DNA of 64,000 nucleotides from Diprion similis (lineage: Eukaryota > Arthropoda > Insecta > Hymenoptera > Diprionidae), in the NCBI RefSeq assembly GCF_021155765.1, contig NC_060112.1, positions 5,890,001 to 5,954,000 of the forward strand, given 5' to 3'. Below, in pieces: positions 40,049 through 51,905 of this stretch. The notes under the pieces are model-generated. The model searched no databases. It was not told the origin of the DNA and was given only the letters and a program-made list of their open reading frames with translations. Position 1 is the first letter of the stretch; each line of letters opens with the position of its first letter. The translations under genes and the position numbers were made by a program.

Positions 40049-43000
40049 CTGAAAATCAGCCTGCGGCTTCTTTATGTTAACACTTTTTGCCTTCATTTTC
40101 TTTTCTCTCTTTTACAGACATATGCTCCTTTGCCGTTCAATTTTATTTTTTCCAAGTCGGTAGAAAAAAAGAGGGAAACAGAATTTGCGTCAGGATAAAA
40201 CTTTGACAACTCCCTAGACACAAGGGAAATAAAAAAAAATCTGCAAGCATATATTGCGCGATACTTTAAGGAGTAGGGATACCTATAATATAAGTTAAAG
40301 AGCGACGAGTAGAAGTAATATTGCATTTTATCAGTCAAAATGGAGAAAGAAGAAAGCTTTAATTACGTCCGTCGTGTAGAGGAAAGATTAAATTTCATTG
40401 GGAAATGGCTCAGCAAAAGACCAGCTCTGATGAACGGTTCAAAAAACTGTAGTCTCCTACGTAACTGGCGGTATAATGCGATTTACCTCGTTTGAGGTTG
40501 TAGGACTTAGCGAACGGACATTCCCCTGTTTCAGGGTTCAAATTGGGCGACCTTACACCGCAATTTCTGCAGTTGAATCACTCCACACGAATTTAACCAG
40601 CTCATCATAACTCGCACATATATTCAATGCCTGCAGTATTGCCTTCTCTATGATGACACGTGAGTTGGACTTGAATTCCGACAGTTGCATAATATTTGGT
40701 ATTAAACTGGGCAAGTAAAGCGGATAATCAGACAATGAAAAAAAATATGCGCTAATCGAATGTTTGGTGTGAAAATAAGGGAAAGTATCATCCGAGAGAT
40801 TACACTGTTGATACAGCTGGCGTGAATGATTATTTTCATTTATTCTTGTCAGTGAGAATTACCGTATTACCATAGCAACGGATTAATTTTCTGTTGGTCG
40901 TTAATTTTTTTGATATAGAATAATAATAACAAGGTACACGAAACCTGCCGTCCCTTCATTCGCTCCATCTGAAGATTGAGCGGCAAGAAGATAAAATTGC
41001 CAAGACAGACATAGACGTGGAGATTTTTTTTTAAAACCTTATTAAATTTCAGGGGCTGACTGAGTGCCTTCGCGGGACGGTTGCTCTCATCGCAGATTTA
41101 ACCGTATTACGCAATTATTTTACATCAGTAGGGATGAAATTGAGCATTATAATTTACGCCTATAAAGTATTGTGCACATGATGATATAAGTGTGCGTCTA
41201 GCTTTTTCCCCAGATTATTACACTGCTAGGGGATTTTCTCGGTTTTATACGTACCAGTTGCAGCAGCAATGAATTACTAAATGTGGCGCGTGAATATGAG
41301 CTTGAATTTTATCAGCGATTCTCCTTTTCGCTTCTGATTTTCACCAAGATTAATAGGCTGGTGAAAGTAAGTGATGATTCCATTGAACAATGGGCGTTAA
41401 CACCGCGGCACGAGCTCCTAGATAGATTATTCTAGGTATATATAAGATACTCGATTTTGGGTGGTGTAGTTGCGTAGAACCGCCAGTTCGCGTGATTCCG
41501 GGTACTTTGCCGCCTTCGAGTTAAACGATTATTTAGTCCCCAAGTTCTGACCTCTGAGTCTGAGGAGTTTAACCTTTGTACGATCTATTCAACGCTCAGC
41601 TGTTACGGTATGGCCAAATATTATATACCTATCAGTATAGGCAGGTAATTTGGGAGGGATCAATCACGCGAAGTTAGATATTATCAGTATAATAGAAGGA
41701 CTACAAAAACGTAGCGAGTTAATTGCCATTATACCCAACATTTCACCCATCTCTCGCTCCTGATCGCACGTATAATCGATTCGTAAATTGCTAACCAGAA
41801 CTCTTAAATTTTTATCGAAATTGTGCATCAGACTGTCGAGAAATAAACGAGCTGACGGATAATGAGATGAAAAATTACTGAGAACAATGACTCTCGGTAC
41901 GTAAATTACTAAGAAAATGCGATCATTTGTACTGCACAATTTTACATTGCCGCCTGCGGTCAGGCAACCGAAATTTTGCATGAAATGGTAGTATGGCAGT
42001 TGCATTGGCGAAAGTAAAATTGCCTGACCACAGGCGGCTTTTTCAGACAATCTGACCGCGTTTTTATGTTCAACTTTGGGAGAACTTGAATAAAGAGAGG
42101 GCAACAAATTAGAAATATGTAAAGTAAGAAGTTTGAAGAGCGTGCGAATAGAGTTTATAACAAATCGACGGTTCGCGCGACGCTTTTTAATACCGTCATC
42201 ATCTCTGATAGCGGGTTGCTGATGATGGAGTCGATTTATCGTCTCGTGGAGAGTATACACAGGGGGTCAAAGTATTGTTAAATATAAAAGTTGTAAACTC
42301 GTAGCCCTCGCTTGTCTAGACGGTAAATCATCGTCATGCCTAACCTGACACAACGTGCGCCGAGTCATCATTATTCGGATCACTGCACCGGACACGAGAA
42401 TGAAGCTCGTTTGGAATTTTCACACTTACGTGGTTCGATTCATGACAAACCGTGCAGGAGTATCCGCTGAGATATCGTTGAAAGCGATTTCAAACTAGTC
42501 AAAGGTTCCGTCGTGTTGAGTAAACTTTAACAAACGGGGGCAAAAATATTGGGATACAGATTTACGATCACGCAGCGGAATTGCTTTAATACGAAAAGAT
42601 TCCCTTTCTCACATCTGACCCATGGTGGAAAGAAAATTCACGCATGATCGAGCTGTCCACCGAATTTATAGCTTAAACTTGCTAAAGTTTATCGGTCACA
42701 ACAGCTGGCTTATAGTTGTTCCACCGGAAAATATTTCTGTTTTGTTTGAAAAAAATTCCTCTCTGTCGAGTCAGAAGACCCGCAACACGTGGTTGCGTGA
42801 CTGAATTCAGGTGATTTACCGATCGTTTGCTGAAGGATTTTTCACGGAAGAAGATTCATCGGGAAGGAAGAAAAGCGGGGTTTTGAAGATGAACAAACTG
42901 GACCGACGAAATATATGTTCCTTTCTTGAGATTACAGTTTCCTTTTTTTCCGCTCCGCTAAACATCGAGACACCGTTTCTTTTGTAACTGTCTAGACTCA

Positions 43001-43551
43001 TCGTCAGACTCGACGGGCGTTAATGGCTACGTTCCCGTAGGCTGCTACAACGCCTTCGAAAACTGATGTAAAAATGGTGCGTACGGTTTGATTACGGCCC
43101 GCGAACCGTGAAAATATCAGCACTATTGTGCCAGGCGGGCTGCGCCCTTAGGGACTGCCGTCATTTTTTAAAAACAGATACTCCCACGGGTAATCCTCGG
43201 CGAAATGTAGCGCTGTGGTCCATCTCGCTATTCACGGCCTTCTAGATAAACTGACAATTTCGAATGGTTTGAAATCAACGATTTTCGCAAATTTCGCTAT
43301 CTTTTATAGGATGTGTAACCCGTTGAATTATAAAGTTAATTTTCATTCTTGTCAGTTGAGTACTCGTCAACTCTCTCCAAAAACATGGAGTAATGAAATG
43401 ATTTAATTAGCTCGCGATATGTTTCTACTCAAGGTTTCAGGTTCAATAACTATAAAAATATTCAGGCATTTCAACCGAAACCTGAATTCAAGTAATTTCT
43501 GATAATTAGCTGTCAATGCGTCGGATAAGCCAGCTAGTGAAGTCATTCCCC
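40049..43551. other. Intron or spacer upstream of partial GPCR
   Basis: No exon could be supported. A 198-codon minus-strand frame (41664-42260) has no recognisable motif and runs over a hairpin at 41949-42038. The stretch may be an intron of the GPCR or intergenic. Confidence 0.4.
41949..42038. repeat. Hairpin with 19-bp arms
   Basis: GCCGCCTGCGGTCAGGCAA at 41949-41967 and its reverse complement, with one mismatch, at 42020-42038, enclosing 52 bases. The arms are GC-rich in AT-rich surroundings. This suggests a small transposon end pair or a structured RNA; nothing else supports either. Confidence 0.65.
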
Positions 43552-43642
43552 GTTATAGGCGAATTATCATTTCACCGCGTGATCTGTTGACTCGAGATAA
43601 ATAACTGCGGAGAATACCAGCGATTTTAGCTACGTGTTCAGT
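43552..43642 (+). promoter_or_regulatory. Shared promoter block, lectin 1
   Basis: GTTATAGGCGAATTATCATTT, then CACCGCGTGATC and GAGATAAATAACTGCGG (ATAAATAA at 43597-43604), followed 41 bp on by an arthropod initiator-like TTCAGT (43637-43642). The block recurs ahead of the other two lectin genes with the same order and spacing, so it is likely the core promoter plus nearby regulatory sites. The ATAAATAA-to-TCAGT distance is longer than a usual TATA-to-start distance. Confidence 0.6.
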
Positions 43643-43759
43643 TTTAACTCTCAGCTCTCGCAATCACCTTTCTACGCACTTTCAGACATAGTCAGTTGCA
43701 TACGAATTTGCAGAAGAAGAAGACCAAGTCCTGAGTCTTCGATGTATCTGAGTACCAAA

Positions 43760-44659
43760 ATGGCGGCCATGTTGGTCGTGGCTAAAGTTTTGCTCTACGT
43801 CACACTGACCATAGCCGACACATCAGATTGCGTTGTTGTGAACACGCAGTTTTACCGCAAATCAATCAGTGAGTATTTTGTAACACTAAATTAAAACCTG
43901 TAATTTGATTTTTGAATTATCGGAACGTTGAAAACTGATCAAAATTAGTTAACAGTACAAGGATACCTTAGTTGTTATACTACTAGAAACTTGAACCTGA
44001 TTAGTATGTTGCGCTACTGGGAAGTTTGAACGCATCGGAAAACTTTGATGAAGTAACTTTAAGTATTAAAATTTCAATCGATGGATGCAGTTCATAAGGG
44101 GTATGGATCGCCCGTGGTGACCAGCCTGCAGGGATCAGGAGTACCGGCGCCACAAAGAAGCGATTACACGTGAGTGCTCTTAATGTAACTACTATCTCAA
44201 ATTCTCATTGTACGTTTCTCTTCAACGCCCCAAAAATCTGCTTTCGGTATCTTGTCTAGATATCCGAAGAACGCTCCTTCTGGTTACAAAGTCCACATTC
44301 ATGCTGTTCCGTGGATGCAGGCTCGAAGAATTTGCATTGACGAAGGCAGCCACTTGGTCACCTTGAACTCCGCTAACGAGGCAGATACAGTGGCCGAGAT
44401 CTTCAGGAAGTCGCAACCAATGATCGGGTCCAGATATCTCGATCTTGCCAGTATCGGATTTCACTCCCTCTTCGAGCCGGATCAGTTCGTCACCGTTCTT
44501 GATCAGACTTTGGCCAAAGCTGGGTTCGCTCAGTGGCTCGAAAATGGACCCTTCACAGGCCAAAGACGATACTGCGGATCACTTCACTCCAGCGGCCAAC
44601 TTAACAATCACAATTGCTCAACTGTGCTGGGATTCATATGTGAGCGTTCGATGTACTGA
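43760..44659 (+). CDS. C-type lectin 1, secreted, 195 aa
   Basis: Coding exons 43760-43868, 44091-44169 and 44260-44659 give 196 codons including stop. The start chosen is the ATG in CAAAATGG, a context conserved in all three paralogs; an in-frame ATG also exists at 43742. Seen: a signal peptide (MAAMLVVAKVLL), a short unique N-terminal segment with its own exon, and a C-type lectin-like fold: W-x2-ARRIC, EGSHLVTLNS, the FHSLFEPDQF core, YCGSLHSSG, NNHNC and the final FICE. The fold's four long-form cysteine positions are present. The usual EPN/QPD plus WND calcium-site pair is not in place, so calcium-dependent sugar binding is doubtful. Insect homologs serve in pathogen recognition or as secreted gland proteins; the role here is unknown. 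Confidence 0.9.
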
Positions 44660-45360
44660 TCAAGACGGTCAGATGCTGTACTGATATGTCGTGTAGTTGT
44701 TGAATACGTACTTTTTGTGACCAGTTCAGCTTCGTTTTTGAGGAATAAATATAGTGTGTAAGAATTTATAGTACCTTATCTATGATGGTACTAATTGAAA
44801 TATAGTATGTATATAATGAAGGTTGGAAGATCATCATTCTTTCAGTCTAACCCCAAATAAAGTATTCACGAGTTTGTTGGAAAATAATCAATTATGTATA
44901 CGGAACTGGTACATTCCCTTTACGCATAAAAGCAAGTAGGATCGATGGGAAGTCGAATGCAAATAATAAAGACATCTTATTATACATACAGTATGCAAAT
45001 TGCTTCTTTTCAACCTTGATCTGCTTTCTCTCTTCCTTTAAGTTTTGTTTTTACAAAACTTCTTTTCTGAGATGCAAGGCTGCAGCCATTCTTGACATTT
45101 AAAACGATCAGCAAGGCTCCTTGACGTCAGATAAGTCGCTTTGAAGGAATACCTTGAACCGACGCCATCGACATAAGAAAACGTTTCTTCTCTTTCCAGT
45201 AAATCTAAATTCTCCGATAGTCGAGAAGAAAACTTCATAATTTAATAGTAGACGTAGAATCAATTGCTGTATGAGAGAGAAAATTTTAAACGAAATCTGC
45301 ACTCTACTGTTAAATAATCAGTCTGTGTCACCGCGCTGCGGTAGATTAAAGCTATTTCAG

Positions 45361-45452
45361 GTTATAGGCGCATTATCATTTCATCGCATGACCTTTTAAC
45401 TGGGCATAATGAACTGCGAAGAAAACAAGCGAATCAGAGCTACTTGGTCAGT
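45361..45452 (+). promoter_or_regulatory. Shared promoter block, lectin 2
   Basis: GTTATAGGCGCATTATCATTT, then CATCGCATGACC, CATAATGAACTGCG and, 42 bp after ATAATGAA, an initiator-like GGTCAGTC (TCAGT at 45448-45452). It is the most diverged of the three blocks. Upstream similarity with lectin 3 extends to about 45328 (GTCACCGCGCTGCGGTAGAT). Confidence 0.55.
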
Positions 45453-45563
45453 CTTAAGTGCAACTTCTCATTTTTAACCACGCGCTTTCGGGCACAGCCA
45501 CTTGCATCCGAAGTAAAGGAAGAAGAAGAAACCCTGCAGTCTTAATCGCATCCGAGTACCAAA

Positions 45564-46390
45564 ATGGTGGGCACGTTTGTTACGTTTCAAGTTTTACTCT
45601 ATGTGACGATGATCTTGGCTGGGTTACCTTGCGATGTCATTCACAACTGGTTCAATCAGTCAACACTCGGTGAGTATTTTCAACGCTCAACTGAAATCTG
45701 CACGTTGATGTTTGGATGTCTATTGTAATTAGATCATATGGGAATTTGAGCCTCCCGGACTTGTTGCGGAAAATTGCCGTCACTCGTTGTAACACAATTC
45801 TCCTTTAACATGAAATTTCAATCTCTGGATGCAGTTACCTCGGGGAACGCGGCACCAGTGAACGTTCATCTGGGATGGGGTGTACCTGCTCCCCAAATAG
45901 GCAATTACACGTAAGCTTTCGACCACCTCAAAGCCTAGTTCCGCTGCTATTGACAACTTCCTGAACAGGTCGCTTTGGTCATTTTGCCAGGTACCCGCAA
46001 GGCGTTGTTGCCGGTTACAAAGTCTATACCGAAGCTGTTCCGTGGCCGCAAGCTCGGAGGATTTGCATCGAGGAAGGCGGCCACTTGGCCGTCCTGAACT
46101 CCGTTGCCGAGGCGAAATCGGTGACCGAGATCTTCAAGAAGTCAAAACCGATAAACGGTTCGCAGTATCCCGAATACGCCAGCATCGGGTTTCACTCGCT
46201 CTTCGAACCGGACCAGTTCGTCACCATTCTTGACCAGACTTTGGCCAAAGCTGGCTTTACTGGGTGGCTTTCAAACGCACCCTTCAGAGGCCAGAGGCGA
46301 TACTGCGGCTCTCTTCACTCAAGTGGCAGACTCAACAACCACGATTGTTCCATTCCGCTGGGCTTCATATGCGAGGCTTCTACGTTCTGA
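45564..46390 (+). CDS. C-type lectin 2, secreted, 193 aa
   Basis: Coding exons 45564-45669, 45835-45910 and 45991-46390 give 194 codons including stop. Architecture and intron phases (1, then 2) match lectins 1 and 3. Seen: a signal peptide, CDVIHNWFNQSTL, a GWGVPAPQIGNYT segment, then the lectin-like domain with ARRICIEEGGHLAVLNS, FHSLFEPDQF, YCGSLHSSG, NNHDC and FICEASTF. This copy keeps four domain cysteines and again lacks the canonical calcium-binding tripeptide. It lies about 0.9 kb after lectin 1. The start is fixed by the conserved CAAAATGG context. Confidence 0.9.
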
Positions 46391-47396
46391 CATAACACCT
46401 CGTTTCTTTGTTGTTTTTCGGACAAAACAAGCAGCGTGGAATCAAAATTCGCGGTCAAGCACCTGTAAAATCATTTACAGATGAAGATCTCTTATCACGT
46501 GTGATTTCGGACAAATAAACAAGTGTGTTGAAAAATTGTCATTCGTGTACTGAACTACAACATTCGCTTTATTCCCTTCACCTTAGCGCTCGTATTTCAA
46601 CATAGTTAACAGTATATTGTATTACAAGTCCGGAAAGAGGACGATTTTTCATGAGTGTGACGTTCGCAGCGCGAGGCGCAAAGGCGAGTACTGTAAACAC
46701 ACGTGTCAGATATCACCCATCCTGATGTGTGACAGACGATATTTTTTTCGACACTTGTGACCGAAATTGTGGAAAATTTTAAACACATATAAATAGGTAG
46801 AAACGTTAATGTTGATAAACAAACACATTACCAACTAATATTGTAATATATTTATCATATAATATCAACGTTCCATATCTTCCCATAATTTCCGTTCATC
46901 AGAAAATGGCGGTCAAGATGGAGGTGATTGACCGGACTCTTGTTTCTAGGGACTCTAGTCCAGACATCCTAGTTTTTGTCAATTTTAACGTCACCACCAT
47001 GTTTTACGATGAAAATTTACGACCTTCTCGATTATACTGAAACTACTCTCCAATAACGGTAAAAAAAAGCGTCGAACAGAGTATATGTATAATGTTGTAT
47101 TTTTATTAACTGTATACGACTATAACCCACAACACGGGGTATTCAAATATTCAAGTACAGTCAGACATGTTGAATTGAATGAATTTCTTTTCCTGTCATT
47201 GACCGTTCCACATGCTTGACCAATGTCTACAAAGCCAGAAGGAACATAAATCCGCGGATTACCTCACGCGCCATAAAGCGATATTTTTAGCCAGGAACAC
47301 AGAGCATCAGTGACTTTCACTGAGGATCAGATAGATGGATTATTTGTTGATCCAGCAGCCGTCAAAACCCGGATATCCTCTGATAAATTTTGAGAT
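46391..47396. other. Convergent spacer, lectin 2 and TMEM50-like gene
   Basis: Contains AATAAA-like sites (about 46513) for lectin 2 and the downstream region of the TMEM50-like gene. No other gene is supported. Confidence 0.4.
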
Positions 47397-47837
47397 TCAG
47401 AGCACCGTATCGTCGTGGCTGCGCCCAAATTTCCACAACAGCGTCGACCCGAGGATGAAGACATTCTGTACAAGAACTGCGATGCCGACGTACGTGGAAA
47501 CCACGTCGTAGTAGAGGACTTCCGCCAGGACGTAGATCGACGACATCAGACTCCCGAAGCCGACCAGCAACGCTAGGAACAGTATGATTCTTGGAGCAAG
47601 GACACCACCCTCGTAGTTCGCCGAGTTTTGGAGCCTCTCGATGGGGATATTATGCACGACGACGAAGCACAGGGTGTTCGCGAAGCCCGGAAGGAAGTAT
47701 ATCTTCTTCTGGGAAAGCTTAGCGTCGTAAAATGACCACGCGTCTATCGCTACCCACCAACCGACGAAGAAAAGTGCCCCCGTTGTTAGTGAGAGCAAAT
47801 TGTTTTTGCCGAGGCTACCCGAGTCTGTTTTGAACAT
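47397..47837 (-). CDS. TMEM50-family membrane protein, intronless, 146 aa
   Basis: A single open frame of 146 residues with four hydrophobic segments (about 17-36, 48-66, 82-105 and 113-134). Family landmarks seen: GALFFVGWWVAIDA in the first helix, APRIILFLALLVGFGSL in the third, and VGIAVLVQNVFILGSTLLWKFGR in the fourth, matching the TMEM50A/B pattern ending in FKFGR-type residues. TMEM50 proteins are small four-helix proteins of the endomembrane system with poorly known function. The N-terminus is shorter and quite divergent, and no introns are present, so it may be a retrocopy of a spliced parental gene. It sits on the opposite strand between lectins 2 and 3. Confidence 0.85.
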   Translation of the reverse strand: MFKTDSGSLGKNNLLSLTTGALFFVGWWVAIDAWSFYDAKLSQKKIYFLPGFANTLCFVVVHNIPIERLQNSANYEGGVLAPRIILFLALLVGFGSLMSSIYVLAEVLYYDVVSTYVGIAVLVQNVFILGSTLLWKFGRSHDDTVL

Positions 47838-50135
47838 TTTCTTTTTGAGGTTAACTACAACGACCGTTTATACGATCACCGGTGAAATTAGCCGCGGTCG
47901 CCGCGGTTATGTGTGTCACGTTTTCTTGTTTTTATCGATCGCCGATTGATTGATCGTACAATGTTTTTACAGCACATTCGATGAAATTATCCAAATTAAC
48001 ACAATTACACGGTTTGAACTACTTTGTTTGTGTATATCTGTTGAAAACTAGTCCGGGATCAACGGAAGATTTGTAGGAAATAGTTTTATATGTAGAATTG
48101 TTGTATGTACGTGTATCAGTGGTGATAAAAAGTTAAACGCTTGACTTGAAGTTCGTGCTGCCTTTTCCCCTTCCTTGTCTTAAAAAATTATTAATTGGCT
48201 ATCGCAAAAATTTCTATTTCGTACATTATTATTATCTGTATAGGCATTATACTTCAAATTTGTATAATCTCTTGGTGTCTCGTCTGCAGCGTCTAAGGGC
48301 TTGAACTGTAATATTGTAACACCAATTATAACGTCTGACAAATTGTGCCACCGTTAACGTCTTAATGTTTGTATTATGAATTAATAATCCTTTTATAACG
48401 GGAGATTTTGTCCGGGAGCGTGCTCAGCAATAATTACACAGGGTACCGACTGTATTATAAATTAATTCGTAGCGTTGGAAAATTTGCACAATTTTTACCC
48501 GTCATTAAGGAAAAATAAAAATCAGAGGAAAGTACAGAGGGCCAGGAAAAACAAAATACAAACTTCAATTGTGGGTAAACTTTTTTTAGGGTGATATATT
48601 ATTCCACTTTCGAGTTAGGCAACATACTCGGCCCTTTTTCCTCTGGTTCAAAGTTACGGTTCGCGTATTCTGCGGGATTATCACTCTTATTAGAAAGGTG
48701 GAAAGGTGGAAAGTATACACGATGACCCGTGGCCGGCAAACCTGCACCCTCCGAATCCCGGAGTTTAAAATTAATCGGTTCTTTTTCCTCGCAACGCGTG
48801 CCCAATTTTTTCAATAATTATTCTTCCATGCTCTGCAGGATATACGATATAGTAAGAGTCATGCTGAAAATGATTTCCGCTTCCCTCCTTTTCGTAGAAA
48901 AAAAAAGTGGAAACATTTGTTACGTATGGCGTACTGCGACACGTCTTACCCAGTTTCTTTGACCACCTATTGCCTCTATTTGTTAAGTCTTTCACATTCT
49001 TTACAGTGACGTCATGGTCTTCAATTATAATAATAATTCTTTTCCCCAGTATTCGGGACTCTCGCATCTTTTTCTCCCAAGACCATTTCTATATCTACTA
49101 TCATCAGGTAGACTTCTAATCCATCCTCCATCAACTTCACTTATATTTTAACTTTGTTCAATAACCCATTACCAACAAGTCAACTTCCAATTCTAAATCC
49201 CAGCAAACCAATTCCTAAATCATTTTTCAACTATCAATTCCAACACCATAACTAGTTGTAAGATCCACTTCGTCTGCACATTTATACCCCTTAATATTCT
49301 AATAAGCCGTTATACATTCGAATACATCTTCTTCGCGTCAATTCTTACTCCTTCCTCCATTCTCTGATTCGAGAGCAGCGACGATATCGGACCGAAAAGG
49401 TATTTCCCCTTTGTACAAGAAGTATTTTCGAAACCTGCAAAACCACCGTAAATTTACACGAGTGAAAATGTGTAGAGTGGCTGTTTTTCTCCCTGGTGTT
49501 GCTCGCGCGTGCACGTCGGATCTAATTTTCTCGAATAAAAAGGATCTTTTCTTACAGGGAAAAGGAAGACAGGATGAGGTTGTATTGGCTGCGGCGTTGA
49601 AGGTGGCTTAGAATACTTGAGCCGTCGACATATACCTACATAATGACATACGATATACACGCAGCGTGCACCTGTAATATTATTTTGATCGATCATCCGG
49701 ATCCCGAAAGTGGGAACAGCTCAACGCAACCTGAACGCAAAATTTTCTGCCCCAGCCAGCCACTTGAACCCGTGATATAAACAATTCTTGTTATTCGTGG
49801 AAACACAGCTTTCAGTTAGTGATCGTAAATATTATTCTATAAACATTATTCAAAAAAGATGACGGTTCTCTTTTTTTCCATCGTATAGAAAAAAAGACTG
49901 AAATTTGCTGCGTAATTTATTCTATATTTTGATGAAAAAAAAAAACACCCGCAGGAACTGCAAAAATTTTGAGTAAAGTTAATATTTTCAAGATAAATGA
50001 AGACGAATAATTTATCATCGAATCAAGGAGTCACGATGTATAAGAAATATTTTTCTTTGGGGAATAAACTTTCTTGTTGTTCAATAATATTCAGGCTTTA
50101 TCACCGTGCTGCGATAGATCAAAGTTATTTTGGGA
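47838..50135. other. Spacer between TMEM50-like gene and lectin 3
   Basis: No supported gene. At about 49110-49340 the plus strand is strikingly poor in G and rich in C, A and T. Upstream similarity to the lectin 2 promoter begins at about 50101. Confidence 0.4.
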
Positions 50136-50226
50136 TCGAGGCGAATTATCATTTTACCGCGTGATCCGTTGACTCGAGATAAATAACTGCGGTGCATAAC
50201 AGAGATTGTATAGCCACTTGGTCAGT
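50136..50226 (+). promoter_or_regulatory. Shared promoter block, lectin 3
   Basis: GAGGCGAATTATCATTTT, then ACCGCGTGATCCGTTGACTC, GATAAATAACTGCGG (ATAAATAA 50179-50186) and, 43 bp on, TTGGTCAGTTTC (TCAGT 50222-50226). It is nearly identical to the lectin 1 block over the first 55 bp and to the lectin 2 block around the initiator. Confidence 0.6.
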
Positions 50227-50322
50227 TTCAAGACCGACGTCTCAGTTTTCCACGCACTTTTGGACACAGCCATTTGTATCAAAGGCAGAAGTCATCAGTC
50301 TATGTCGTACCTGAGTATCAAA

Positions 50323-51441
50323 ATGGCGGCCATGTTTGTCGTGGCTCAAATATTTTTCTGCGCGACACTAATCCTAGCAGAATTACCACCTTGCACTGTC
50401 ACCCACAACTGGTTCTATCAGTCATCACTAGGTGAGTGATTTTTTTCGTCTTTTGCACGCAAAATTTAAAACCCACATGCCGATATTTGAATGGTCAGAA
50501 GGCTCGGAAATGGTTTGAAATTGGTCAAGATTGCGCAATTTCTTATCGTGTGGTTTTCGTTGATTTCACCGCTTACGCGTCACCGAAGCAAAAGAAAAAA
50601 CTGTAGATATAACGTCATTCCACATACAGTACTGAATAAAAATGTCTTAAAAAAGTTCTCTTCGACGCGAAAATAATGCGACAAAATGTATTCCTGTCAT
50701 TGAATTACCACTTATCACATAAAATTTTTGTTCATATTTTTCTTCGTTATTGCATGTAAAACAGCACCATTCTCACATGAATGATTCACAAGCTAGACTT
50801 GCTAATAATCGGAATAACTGAAATTTTACTCGGTCGTTAAGGACTGACGACAAAATCCTCCTAAAATAAAGCATAAATCATTGGCTGTAGTTTACACTGG
50901 AAATGCATCGCCAGCGGTGGTCCGACTGGCATGGGGTGTTCCGGTCCCCCAAAGAGACGATTACACGTAAGTATCCTCGCAAAAGTGTTTCAAATTTTTG
51001 TTCCAAAAAAAAATGTTCCTTGGGTATGATTTGCTCAGGTATCCAAAGGACGCGGCTTCTGGTTACAAGGTTCACGTTCAAGCTGTTCCATGGATGCAGG
51101 CTCGCAGGACTTGTGCCGAGGAAGGTGGCCATTTGGCCATCCTGAACTCCGTTACCGAGGCGAACATGGTGGTCGAGATCTTCAGGAAGTCGGAACCGGT
51201 AACCGGAAGTCGTTACCCGCACTTTGCCAGCGTGGGTTTTCACTCCCTCTTTGAATCGGATCAGTTCGCAACTGTTCTTGACCAGAACTTGACGACAGCC
51301 GGATTCGACCAGTGGTTCGGAAACGGACCTTACATCGGCCACAGAAGATACTGCGGATCCTTTCACCTGAGTGGACGACTGAACAATCATGGCTGCCCCA
51401 CTCCGCTGGCATTTATTTGCGAGATTCCGAATTTGTACTAA
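50323..51441 (+). CDS. C-type lectin 3, secreted, 195 aa
   Basis: Coding exons 50323-50431, 50891-50966 and 51039-51441 give 196 codons including stop. The start is the CAAAATGG ATG shared with the paralogs; an alternative in-frame ATG lies at 50302. Seen: a signal peptide (MAAMFVVAQIFFCATLILA), CTVTHNWFYQSSL, WGVPVPQRDDYT, and the lectin-like domain with ARRTCAEEGGHLAILNS, FHSLFESDQF (serine where the others have proline), YCGSFHLSG, NNHGC and FICEIPNLY. The family role is recognition of glycans or proteins outside the cell; missing calcium-site residues argue against classic sugar binding. It is separated from lectin 2 by the TMEM50-like gene. Confidence 0.9.
50648..50712. repeat. Dispersed repeat copy 2, in lectin 3 intron 1
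   Basis: Matches 9177-9242 over about 65 bp, best across AAATGTATTCCTGT and ATTGAATTACCAC. It lies in the first intron of lectin 3. The family is not recognised. Confidence 0.6.
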
Positions 51442-51905
51442 GCGAAACGTGCCGAAACAGTATGCAATCGCAATGCAACTTGGAAAATTTTTTTTTTTCG
51501 TATTAGCGTTGTGTTGAAAGAAAATTTTAGTGAAAATTGTCGGTAATCAGAAGAATCTGCGGCTCAAGTAACTGTTTAGTGTTATTTCAATTGTCGGTAT
51601 GAAATTTTTCGGTTGCTGTAACGTCAAATCTGTTTGATTGGTTTATTGCATTCATTCAGGCCCATATATAATTTTATTGTTTCACCAATAACGAATTTTG
51701 CCACGGTTACATGAAAATATGGTAAACTGAACACAATTAAAAAGACTATAAATTATATTAGATTTTTCGGTCGCACAACTAGAAATCGTTTTAAATGGCA
51801 CTAACGCAACTTTTTTCGTGGATAATACGAGTAGCGTAAAAAAATTGATGGTACTTATAAAGTTACGTTTATAAGTTACACGAATATCCTGCAAGTGTCT
51901 TATAT

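Noticed and set aside
41664-42260. 198-codon minus-strand frame
   Set aside because: No recognisable domain, biased composition, and it runs through a hairpin; looked for GPCR helices in it and found none.
44222-44563. Minus-strand frame of 113 codons, and a similar one at 50878-51390
   Set aside because: Both are antisense shadows of the lectin domain exons.
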